47,127 bases of DNA, taken from the NCBI GenBank assembly GCA_035506295.1, contig DATJPR010000017.1:1-47127 (forward strand), given 5' to 3'. The notes beneath the pieces are model-generated. The model was not told the origin of the DNA and did no database searches. It saw only the letters and a list, made by a program, of their open reading frames with translations. Origin of the DNA: DATJPR01 sp035506295 (GTDB taxonomy: Bacteria > Bacteroidota > Ignavibacteria > UBA10030 > UBA6906). This document shows positions 36,432 to 43,955 of this stretch, piece after piece. Each line of letters starts with the position of its first letter. The stretch's first letter is position 1. The position numbers and the translations under genes were made by a program.

Positions 36432-38444
36432 ATGGACGACCAAAAGTCAGATCAGACGTCTCAGCAAGAACCGAAGCCGGAGCCGAACCAGGACGCAAAG
36501 CAGGAGGCGAAGCCCGAGCCGAAACAGGAGGCGAAGCCCGAACCAAAGCAGGAGGTGAAACCGGAGCCGAAACACGAGGTGAAGCAAGAACTGAAACAGG
36601 ATGCATCGCAGGAACCGAAACACGAAGCGAAGGACGAATCGAAACGCGGGCCCGGTCCCGTGCCTTCGACGACGCCCGGCGCGGCGTCAATGCATCGGCC
36701 CATCTCCAAGCGCGGCACGCCATGGTACTGGTACGCGATCGGCGGGGTTGTGGTCATCGGGGTCGCCGTCGTAATCTATCTCCTGACCCGTCCTGACCTG
36801 AGCGGGGAGATCGTCATCCCGTTTATCGCCCATCAGAAGCCGATGGTTGACCCGCAACTCCCGAGCTCCAATTCACTTGCAGACAAACTTGATGAGGTGG
36901 AGTTCGACGGGCTGTTCAACCTCGTCGCCGGGCCGAGCGGGGTCATGTACGAGGATGGGCTCGGCGAGCTCGTCGGCATCGACCAGAACAACGTCGTGAC
37001 CGTGCGCCTGAAGAACGCCAAGCGGTGGCACGACAGCTGGATCGTGACCGCGAAGGACGACAAGTTCACCATCTCCAAGGGAACCGATCATTTCTTCTCG
37101 GCGGCCGATCTGAACTTCACGCTGAAGCGCATCCAGCAGCTGGGAAGCCTTTCCCCCGACTTCATTCTCGTCTCGCAGGCGTTGACGACCTGGGGATTCG
37201 AGGGGCCGGACATGAGCATGCAGATCCGCTTCCAGTTCAGGGGCGATCGCATCTGGAAAGAAAGCGATATCAAGGAAGTGCTGTCCTTCAAGATCCTCCC
37301 GGACGGCTCGGACATGAACGCGGCGAACTACCGCGTCGGGACCGCGTCGTATCTCGCGCTGCCGCCCAAGGACGGTGTTTCCAACTACTACCGGTCCCCC
37401 GACGGCGCGGCGATCATTCCCAATATCATTCTTGCGCCGTTCGTGGACAACAGTACCTACACCACGGAGCTCAAGAACAACTACATCAATGTGCTCCTGG
37501 AAACTCCCTTCGGCGCGCTCTCGCCCATTCTGGACGACACGACGAAATTCTTCGTGAAGTCCAACATCAGCAACACGTTCTTCGCCGTCTTTTTCAATAC
37601 CGCGCGGCTGAGCAGGGACCAGCGTCGCGAAGCGCGGAAGCTCTTCGACCGGAGGCTCATTCTCGAGCGGTTCTTCAAAATCGGCACGCCTCAGGCCCGG
37701 CACATCCTCGACTACAAGGGGAACCACGACAACTACTATGATTACTTGAACCGCAGTGTGTTCCCCTCCTCGTCGTATTATGTCGAAGACAGCGTCGTGG
37801 TGCCGCTGGATGACATGACCTCCGGGAATCCCGGGATCCTCCCCGACACGTTGCAGATCGAGGCCAATGTCAATTCCGGATTCCGTGAAGAATACACCGA
37901 TCTGATTACCACCCTGAACGACCCGTCCGTGACGCGCGGCAAGGTCCACGTGACGGCGGTGTCGAACGACGAGCTGCGGAAGGGCAATTATGACGGCGTT
38001 CTTGTTGCCGTGAGCGGGTACCGGAGCAACTTCCTCTTCGATCTCTATTCGATTTTCCTCCGGGACCCCGATCTGGAAACGTACAAGATCAATCTCCTGA
38101 CCGTGCCAGATGGGAAGGGCGGGATCACGGTCGATCCTGCCTCCTTCAGGGCCGACAGGAACTTTTTCCGGCTCGATGCGTCAACCGACGCGACGGAAAC
38201 GGCGGATATCAACACGTTCCTCCAGTACGTGTATGGGTTCATGTCGACGCACCAGATCGGCGACAAGCAGGAATATGCGCGCAGGATCGACGACCTGGAG
38301 CACCAGATGTGCCTCGGGGCTTGGCTATTCTCCATACCGTCCACGGCATATTTCCGGACGCAGTTTGACGCGAGCAGCATCGATCTGTACGGTGTTGCTT
38401 CACAGCTCTCCACAGTCAAGAAGTGGCGGGAACGGGCGAAGTGA
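36432..38444 (+). CDS. Membrane-anchored family-5 solute-binding protein with N-terminal Lys/Glu/Pro repeats
   Basis: 670 residues, ATG 36432 with AAGG upstream. Residues 13-72 are low-complexity repeats of the type KPEPKQEA; residues 87-97 are basic, then a single transmembrane helix (about 98-118, WYAIGGVVVIGVAVVIYLLT). By the positive-inside rule the repeats should be cytoplasmic and the rest extracytoplasmic. Residues 150-600 follow the SBP_bac_5 (Dpp/Opp) pattern: VEFDGLFNLV...YEDGLGELVGI, VTVRLKNAKRWHD, FSAADLNFTLKRI, and RREARKLFDRRLILERFF in the place of the usual V-R-x-A-x3-A-I-D-R block. Normal family members are soluble or lipid-anchored; the type II anchor and charged cytoplasmic repeat are unusual. 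The next gene starts one base after its stop. Confidence 0.75.
   Translation: MDDQKSDQTSQQEPKPEPNQDAKQEAKPEPKQEAKPEPKQEVKPEPKHEVKQELKQDASQEPKHEAKDESKRGPGPVPSTTPGAASMHRPISKRGTPWYWYAIGGVVVIGVAVVIYLLTRPDLSGEIVIPFIAHQKPMVDPQLPSSNSLADKLDEVEFDGLFNLVAGPSGVMYEDGLGELVGIDQNNVVTVRLKNAKRWHDSWIVTAKDDKFTISKGTDHFFSAADLNFTLKRIQQLGSLSPDFILVSQALTTWGFEGPDMSMQIRFQFRGDRIWKESDIKEVLSFKILPDGSDMNAANYRVGTASYLALPPKDGVSNYYRSPDGAAIIPNIILAPFVDNSTYTTELKNNYINVLLETPFGALSPILDDTTKFFVKSNISNTFFAVFFNTARLSRDQRREARKLFDRRLILERFFKIGTPQARHILDYKGNHDNYYDYLNRSVFPSSSYYVEDSVVVPLDDMTSGNPGILPDTLQIEANVNSGFREEYTDLITTLNDPSVTRGKVHVTAVSNDELRKGNYDGVLVAVSGYRSNFLFDLYSIFLRDPDLETYKINLLTVPDGKGGITVDPASFRADRNFFRLDASTDATETADINTFLQYVYGFMSTHQIGDKQEYARRIDDLEHQMCLGAWLFSIPSTAYFRTQFDASSIDLYGVASQLSTVKKWRERAK
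36468..36647 (+). repeat. In-frame 24-bp repeats coding KPEPKQEA-like units
   Basis: The DNA has degenerate tandem units of about 24 bases (GAAGCCCGAGCCGAAACAGG and variants), clearest at 36500-36590. They keep frame, so unit number could vary without breaking the gene. The protein repeat resembles the Pro-Lys/Pro-Glu spacer of TonB. Confidence 0.7.
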
Positions 38445-38445
38445 C

Positions 38446-39321
38446 ATGCCCCGGGGCATAAGGCGCGTCGTATCGTTCAACACCGTAGCGCTCGTTATGG
38501 TGTCCGTGATGCTTGCGGCCGGGTCGGTCATAGCCCGGCCGCAAGGAGAGCGCCGTGACGTCCTTCTCGTTGAACATCCCGAAAACATCGCCGTCCTCAA
38601 CCACTATGAGCAGACCGCATCGACGGCCGACAGAAACCTCCTCACCCCTTTCACACCTCTTGTTGTCGTAAACGAGCATGCCACGCTGTCCGATGGCTTT
38701 ACCGAATGCATCGAGGTGAAGTCGAATGCGGTGCCGTTTTACCTCCTGAAGGATGAGCATGGATGGCTCCCGATGAATGCGGGGATACGGATCGTCAGGG
38801 GCGCGTCGATGATCGAAGACACCATGCGGGTGGCAGGGAAAACACCACTGCCGGTGACCGAGGAACGCGGAGGCCGTGCGAGAATTCCGCCGGGAACGCT
38901 CGTGGAACGGTTCTTCGAGCAGGGGGGCCGAACGTATGTTCGATCGCTTGCTCCAGGGGGGAGCTACGGATGGATCGACCGCAGCGGCGCGCGTTCGCTT
39001 GCCGGTGTCCAGGAGTCTGCCCGGGTTCCGGGAACCTCCGCGGCGTCGATCGAAGCGATCGTCCGCTCGAGGATCGACGAGACCAATGCGGTCCTTCGCC
39101 AGCTGTATCGCCTGTTCAATGCGCAAACCCGCAGCAGCCTGACGGTTCCCGCATGGACGATCAGCGTTCGACCCGGTGTCCTTCTGTGCGAGCTTGCCCA
39201 TTCTCGCGTCGCCTACGATCAAAGCACGCGGTACCTCGATAACGACATGGAGAACGCGCTCCTGGGTACCGGTGCCCGGCTTGTCGAATCTCCCGGATCC
39301 ATCGCAGTGTACCTCCCATGA
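38446..39321 (+). CDS. Exported protein of unknown function in the transporter operon
   Basis: 291 residues from ATG 38446, one base after the previous stop. A basic N-terminus and hydrophobic core (VALVMVSVMLAAGSVIA) form a signal peptide cleaved near residue 30. The mature part is beta-rich, with two segments reminiscent of SH3-like folds (EVKSNAVPFYLLKDEHGWLP and RFFEQGGRTYVRSLAPGG), followed by a helical stretch (IEAIVRSRIDETNAVLRQLY). No catalytic motif or family recognised. It may bind cell wall or help the anchored binding protein. Its stop overlaps the next start (ATGA), so it is firmly part of the operon. Confidence 0.65.
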   Translation: MPRGIRRVVSFNTVALVMVSVMLAAGSVIARPQGERRDVLLVEHPENIAVLNHYEQTASTADRNLLTPFTPLVVVNEHATLSDGFTECIEVKSNAVPFYLLKDEHGWLPMNAGIRIVRGASMIEDTMRVAGKTPLPVTEERGGRARIPPGTLVERFFEQGGRTYVRSLAPGGSYGWIDRSGARSLAGVQESARVPGTSAASIEAIVRSRIDETNAVLRQLYRLFNAQTRSSLTVPAWTISVRPGVLLCELAHSRVAYDQSTRYLDNDMENALLGTGARLVESPGSIAVYLP

Positions 39322-40421
39322 AATCCCGCACGCTCGAACACCTCCTGAGCATCGTCCTCGTCGGCCTCTTGTTTGCGGCCCTGCTGACCTGGTACAACGA
39401 AGGACGGGAGAGGGAGGTCTCCGCGCGTGAAGAAGCCGTGCATCCCTACCTGGCGATGGATTCCGTCGATTTCTCGGATGCGTATCATCGTGTGCTGTTC
39501 CGGGAGACGGTCGAAGCCTTCTATCCGTCGCGCGACGGTCTCGGCGATTCCCTTCTCGCCTCCATCGATGCGTACCGTATGGAACGATTCACTCGAGCGG
39601 AATACAAAAGCGGCGTGTCCAATGTGCTGACGATGGACGATCTCCTCCGGCTCAGCGCGATGTACGCGCAATTCATCGTCGTCTTTCTCTGCGCGCTTGT
39701 TCTGACTTCGATGGGGGGAAGAGCGCTCGCGATTTACCGCTTCGTCGAAGCAAAACAAGGCGCCGGCACGAGCGGCATCCGCTTCCTGCGAAGACTGTTG
39801 CAGCTCCGCGCGGGCTCCCCGCTTCGAGCGCTGGTCGTGGTAGTGCAGGGGATTCTCCTGCTTGCCGCGATCGCGGTCCTCTATTCGCCGGCATATGTTG
39901 TTGCCTATGCGCTCAAGGGGAGACTCGACCTGAGTTCTGTGGTCTTTCTGCTCCTTCTCGCCGTCCTGACCAACGGCGCGCTGGTGAACTACGCTGCACG
40001 CTATGCGCTCCTCCTGGCGGCGGCCAGCAGGGAGGGCTTTGTCGATACTGCCGTCGCGAAGAACCTTTCGACGGATTGGCGATGGAGTGCCACGTCCGGG
40101 ATCCCCTTGCGCGCGCTCCTGGCCCCCGGTCGTGCCGCCCCGGGGCATGTGTTCCATCATATCGCGCTCCAGGCGGAATTTCAGCACCGGTCATCCCTGA
40201 AAGAGCACGCGGCGTTTCTGATCACCGGGCTGATCATCATCGAGATGGCGTTGAATATCCAGGGGCACCTGGGATATGATCTTCTGCAGAACATTCTGTA
40301 CCGACGCTACGATATCGTCGCCGCCATCCTCTTCGGCATGTTCCTCCTCGTCAAGGTCACCGCGCTGATCATCGATGTCCGGTCCGGAAGGGAAGAACGG
40401 AGGTTCGCGAATGTCACGTGA
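39318..40421 (+). CDS. Divergent DppB-type ABC permease
   Basis: 367 residues, starting in a 4-base ATGA overlap. One transmembrane helix (8-24) precedes an extracytoplasmic domain (25-110), then five or so further helices (about 115-133, 172-197, 206-225, 296-313, 337-355). This topology is that of DppB/OppB permeases. The cytoplasmic coupling loop AVAKNLSTDWRWSATSGIPLR replaces the canonical E-A-A loop, and the end (IIIEMALNIQGHLGYDLLQN followed by ILYRRYDIV) matches the family's E-x-x-F-x-x-P-G-L-G-x-L-L region. Sequence drift is large, so it may not import peptides. Pairs with the next permease. Confidence 0.75.
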   Translation: MKSRTLEHLLSIVLVGLLFAALLTWYNEGREREVSAREEAVHPYLAMDSVDFSDAYHRVLFRETVEAFYPSRDGLGDSLLASIDAYRMERFTRAEYKSGVSNVLTMDDLLRLSAMYAQFIVVFLCALVLTSMGGRALAIYRFVEAKQGAGTSGIRFLRRLLQLRAGSPLRALVVVVQGILLLAAIAVLYSPAYVVAYALKGRLDLSSVVFLLLLAVLTNGALVNYAARYALLLAAASREGFVDTAVAKNLSTDWRWSATSGIPLRALLAPGRAAPGHVFHHIALQAEFQHRSSLKEHAAFLITGLIIIEMALNIQGHLGYDLLQNILYRRYDIVAAILFGMFLLVKVTALIIDVRSGREERRFANVT

Positions 40422-41301
40422 GCGAGTTGGCGCCCGGACAAGCCGCGTGCTGGAGATCGCTTCGGCGCGGCCCGATATCAGCTGGCTTGTTCTCTGGATT
40501 GCCGGCCTGGGCATTCTTCTGCTCTGGGACCTGTTCTTTCTCAACGCTCCCGCCCTTGATCGTTTCATCAACGCGCTGGCAAACACCATGCTTGCTGGGT
40601 TTCTCGTCGTGGCGTTCTCTCTTCTCCTGGGCTGGCTCTCGGGCATCTGGCTCTTTATGACGGAGCGGAGAGGCCTCCGGACCGGATATCTCCTCGGCTC
40701 CTTTCTCCTGAACCTGGTGCGCTCTGTTCCGCAGATCGTCGGGATGCTGGCGGGGTATGTCGTACTTACCCTCTTCATCGAGCGGAATTCGGGATTGAAC
40801 GCCTCCACGATTCTTTGCTGGATGTCTCTCATCACGACCTGTGTCGTGTTCTATGATGTGACCGACCTCATTCGCTCGCGCATCGCCCAGTTTGCGGCGC
40901 TTGACTTCTATCCCGCGATGCTCTGCAGCGGAGTGAGGGAGTCCCGGATCATCAATATCGAGATCCTCTGGAAAAACAGCCGCGCGCACTTGTTGCAGGT
41001 CATGATCGGTGTCTTCGGCATGGCGGTCTTTCTGCAGTGCAGCATCGACTTTGTGCTCTCCGTCGGGCTCTCGACGGACGTCAGCGCGACGAATTTCCCC
41101 GTGACACTCGGATCACTCCTGGCGACCATGGACAGCAAGCAGGACATTCTTGCCATCGGGACCGTCATGACGTCGCCGGGGTATCTCCCGCAGCTGTTCA
41201 CGACGCATTTGCAGGGCGTGAGCGTCGCGTCGGCGATCACCTTCACGCTGCTCTGTATCCACAATATCGGGAACGGATTTGTACGGAGGCACCGGTTGTG
41301 A
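40411..41301 (+). CDS. Divergent DppC-type ABC permease
   Basis: 296 residues from ATG 40411, which overlaps the previous gene by 11 bases and has GGAGG seven bases upstream. Helices lie at about 25-45, 56-83, 93-122 and 133-150, with more towards the C-terminus. NLVRSVPQIVGMLAGYV fits the family's conserved R-x-I-P region, and GVRESRIINIEILWKNSRAH fits the coupling loop (normally G-A-S-x-x-R-I-I...H-x-L-P-N). FVLSVGLSTD corresponds to the L-S-F-L-G-L-G block. It forms the second half of the membrane channel. Substrate unknown. Confidence 0.75.
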   Translation: MSRERVGARTSRVLEIASARPDISWLVLWIAGLGILLLWDLFFLNAPALDRFINALANTMLAGFLVVAFSLLLGWLSGIWLFMTERRGLRTGYLLGSFLLNLVRSVPQIVGMLAGYVVLTLFIERNSGLNASTILCWMSLITTCVVFYDVTDLIRSRIAQFAALDFYPAMLCSGVRESRIINIEILWKNSRAHLLQVMIGVFGMAVFLQCSIDFVLSVGLSTDVSATNFPVTLGSLLATMDSKQDILAIGTVMTSPGYLPQLFTTHLQGVSVASAITFTLLCIHNIGNGFVRRHRL

Positions 41302-42815
41302 GCGACAGTGAGCTCACATATGCCGTTCACGTCTCCGTGAACAGGCGTTCGCTGGTCTCGATCGACAAGTATTCCGTCAGGCAGGCGGCCATCACATTTC
41401 TCTTCGGGGAATCAGGCATCGGGAAGTCGCTGATCAACCGGACAATCTACGGGCTGCTTCCCCCTGATGAGTTCACCTATGACGTCAACGGCGTCTCCGG
41501 CGAAGAGTACGCCGGAGCCGCGCGCACCAGGGAGATCCTCGCGACTGGTTTCTTTGTATTCCAGGAGCCCTCCACCCACCTTCATCCACTTCTCACGATC
41601 GGAGAGCAGCTCCGGGAGGGTTCCCTCGCAGAGGACACGCGTGAGCAGGCGATCCTCACGGAGCTGTGGGCCGGCGCCCTCTCATCGTCACCGTCGGAAC
41701 TCCTCACGGTCTATCCGAAACCGTTTCGTCCAAGCGGCGGGGAGAAGCAAAGGATTCTGCTGGCCATGGCCTTCAAAAGGATTGACCGGTGGACCGCAGG
41801 GAGCGTCGCAGGGGATCCGCCCCTGTTCGTGTTTGATGAACCGACGGGGAGCCTTGATAACCGGTTCCGCGACATCGTTCTCGCGATGCTCTTCCAACGG
41901 TATCGCACAAGACCGTTCACCGCGGTGGTGATCAGCCACGACTACTCGATGGTAAGCACGATCAGACGGGACTATGCGGACCTTTCCTCGTCCATCGACT
42001 ACAAAGAGCTGCGGATGAAGGATGAACAGCTGGAGCTGACGCCGTTTGAGCCGGAGACGTATCTCCGGTGGCTCCGGAGGCAAACGGTGCCGGCGCCCAA
42101 AACGACGGACGCCGGGATTGTGGGCAAGGTCGATTCCTCCATTTCTGTCTTCGGGCGTCATCTCATGGTTCTGCAGGGTGCAAACGGGGGATCTCCGATG
42201 CCGCTCGTTTTTCGGAAGGGTTCGATGACTTACCTCAAAGCGCCGAGCGGGATGGGGAAGACCACGCTGGTAAAGGTCATGATGGGCCTTCTTCGCGCCG
42301 ACCGGTTCCGGATGGAGTTCAAGGGGGAAGTACTCACGGAGAAAACACCCGAGGCATTCTGGCGTGACCATATCTGGGGCCGGAGCATGACGATGGTCTT
42401 TCAACACGCCGATGAGGCGTTGAACCAGCAGTCCACCGTCGCCGGGACATTTCACGGGCTTCCTCTCCGTTTTCCGCGTACACGCTCTGCGCTGACGGAA
42501 TTCCTGGAGCATCTTTTCCCGCCGGACGTCATCCGCGATATTCTTGACAGGAAGGTTTCCCGACTTAGCGGCGGTCAGAAGCAGCGGCTGAACCTTCTGC
42601 GCGGGCTTGCGTTGCAGACGGATTTGCTGATCCTCGACGAACCGCTCAACGGTCTGGACTTCGAATCGTCCGTGCGCGTGCTCGAAATGCTCCGCCGGCG
42701 CCTCGACGGAGGGAGCGCCATCCTCGTGATCTCTCACAATGAGGAGATCTTCGATAGCCAGGTCCGCCCGGATGACGTCTACTACCTGAGGGAAAGCCCG
42801 GAGATGTCCGACTAA
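41298..42815 (+). CDS. Fused two-domain ABC ATPase (DppD-DppF-like)
   Basis: 505 residues. The start is GTG 41298, overlapping the previous stop (GTGA) with GGAGG eight bases upstream. Domain 1 has Walker A GESGIGKS (37-44), Q89, signature SGGEKQR (146-152), Walker B LFVFDEP (176-182) and H214. Domain 2 has Walker A APSGMGKTT (315-323), Q369, signature LSGGQKQR (423-430), Walker B LLILDEP (443-449) and H480. Both sites therefore look active. Dpp systems normally use two separate ATPases; here they are one chain, shorter than two full-length DppD/F proteins and lacking the C-terminal Cys-rich oligopeptide extension. It powers the two permeases before it. Confidence 0.88.
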   Translation: MSDSELTYAVHVSVNRRSLVSIDKYSVRQAAITFLFGESGIGKSLINRTIYGLLPPDEFTYDVNGVSGEEYAGAARTREILATGFFVFQEPSTHLHPLLTIGEQLREGSLAEDTREQAILTELWAGALSSSPSELLTVYPKPFRPSGGEKQRILLAMAFKRIDRWTAGSVAGDPPLFVFDEPTGSLDNRFRDIVLAMLFQRYRTRPFTAVVISHDYSMVSTIRRDYADLSSSIDYKELRMKDEQLELTPFEPETYLRWLRRQTVPAPKTTDAGIVGKVDSSISVFGRHLMVLQGANGGSPMPLVFRKGSMTYLKAPSGMGKTTLVKVMMGLLRADRFRMEFKGEVLTEKTPEAFWRDHIWGRSMTMVFQHADEALNQQSTVAGTFHGLPLRFPRTRSALTEFLEHLFPPDVIRDILDRKVSRLSGGQKQRLNLLRGLALQTDLLILDEPLNGLDFESSVRVLEMLRRRLDGGSAILVISHNEEIFDSQVRPDDVYYLRESPEMSD

Positions 42816-42885
42816 TGGGGCGAATCCTCTTCTGCAGTCCGCTCCTCTATTGCAATTTCCGATAATTTGCACTATCTTCTTTCAA

Positions 42886-42926
42886 AATAGCCAGCTCTCA
42901 CGTCCGTGAGAGATGTTGCGGCTATT
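42886..42926 (+). terminator. Two-step hairpin after the transporter operon
   Basis: Outer arms AATAGCC (42886-42892) and GGCTATT (42920-42926) enclose an 8-bp perfect stem CTCTCACG/CGTGAGAG (42895-42912) with a 2-base loop. It lies 70 bases past the ATPase stop. No strong T-run, so terminator or RNA-processing structure. Confidence 0.45.
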
Positions 42927-42945
42927 CACAGTGCCGATCTTTCTC

Positions 42946-42997
42946 AAACGCCTTTGATGATTGTTCCCGGACCGGGACGACCATGAAAGGCGTTTTT
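42946..42997 (+). terminator. Hairpin with T-run upstream of the DUF362 gene
   Basis: AAACGCCTTT (42946-42955) pairs with AAAGGCGTTT (42986-42995), ending in TTTTT (42993-42997). The loop holds a smaller TCCCGG-A-CCGGGA hairpin. It could end read-through from the transporter operon or attenuate the DUF362 transcript, whose start is 40 bases on. Confidence 0.5.
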
Positions 42998-43036
42998 CGT
43001 TGTCCAGGTGTCCACTCACCCAATGGAGCCGCACGC

Positions 43037-43951
43037 ATGAAACGACGGGATTTTCTCATCAAAGGGATCGGGGGGAGCGCAGCCGCGCTCGCATTCGGGA
43101 AGTATGCCAGGGTGCTCGCTGCACCGGTCGATGACAAGAAAGCGCCGTATCAGCTTGTGGCAATTCGCGGAGGCGAACCGGCCGCGATGTTCGACAATGC
43201 CATCGAGTCGTTCGGCGGGATGAGTGCATTCGTCAAGAAGGGTCAGCGGGTCCTCGTGAAGCCGAACATCGGATGGGATGTCGGACCGGAGCAGGCGGGC
43301 AACACGCACCCGATGCTCGTCAAACGAGTTATCGAGCAATGCTATAACGCCGGGGCAAAGGAAGTCTTCGTGTTCGACCACACCTGTGACACGTGGTCGC
43401 AGTGCTACCGGAACAGCGGGATCGAACGCGCCGTGAACGACGCGAAGGGAAAGATCGTCAGCGGGAATAGCGAAGCCAACTACCAGGAGGTTGCCAACCC
43501 GAAGGGACAGCGTCTGGTGAAGGCCAAGGTGCACGAGCAGCTGCTCCATGCGGACGTCTTCATCAATATTCCCGTCCTAAAACATCATCATTCCTCGCGC
43601 GTGACCATCGGCATGAAGAACCTCATGGGTGTTGTATGGGACCGGGGCGAATGGCATCAGGACGATCTTCACCAGTGCATCGCGGATTTCTCTTTCTACC
43701 GGAAGCCGGACCTCGTGATCGTTGACGCCTACAACGTCATGAAGCAGAACGGTCCACGGGGCGTGTCACCTGCCGACGTCGTCCAGATGAAGGCCCAGCT
43801 TCTGTCCACGGATCCCCTGGCTGCCGATGTGGCGGGGGCGAAGCTGTTCGGCGTGGAGCCGTCCGACGTGCGCTATCTTACGATTGCCGCGTCCATGGGG
43901 CTCGGGAAGCTCGAACTTGATCCCGCCGCAATCAAGAGGATAAAGCTCTGA
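43037..43951 (+). CDS. Tat-exported DUF362 protein
   Basis: 304 residues from ATG 43037 with GGAG nine bases upstream; an in-frame start 18 codons earlier would put the export signal inside. The N-terminus MKRRDFLIKGIGGSAAALAF is a twin-arginine signal, so the protein folds, perhaps with a cofactor, before export. The DUF362 core is evident: GQRVLVKPNIGWD, THPMLVKRVIEQCYNAGAKEVFVFDHT, DVFINIPVLKHHHSSRVTIG, MKNLMGVVWDRG and DLVIVDAYNVM. DUF362 proteins often sit beside iron-sulfur proteins, and their role is unclear. The next gene, a polyferredoxin, starts 4 bases later, indicating a joint redox function. Confidence 0.88.
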   Translation: MKRRDFLIKGIGGSAAALAFGKYARVLAAPVDDKKAPYQLVAIRGGEPAAMFDNAIESFGGMSAFVKKGQRVLVKPNIGWDVGPEQAGNTHPMLVKRVIEQCYNAGAKEVFVFDHTCDTWSQCYRNSGIERAVNDAKGKIVSGNSEANYQEVANPKGQRLVKAKVHEQLLHADVFINIPVLKHHHSSRVTIGMKNLMGVVWDRGEWHQDDLHQCIADFSFYRKPDLVIVDAYNVMKQNGPRGVSPADVVQMKAQLLSTDPLAADVAGAKLFGVEPSDVRYLTIAASMGLGKLELDPAAIKRIKL

Positions 43952-43955
43952 TCTC

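Noticed and set aside
36468..36647. CRISPR-like tandem repeats
   Set aside because: Units are about 24 bases, degenerate, without spacers, and in frame with a Lys/Glu/Pro-rich protein segment.
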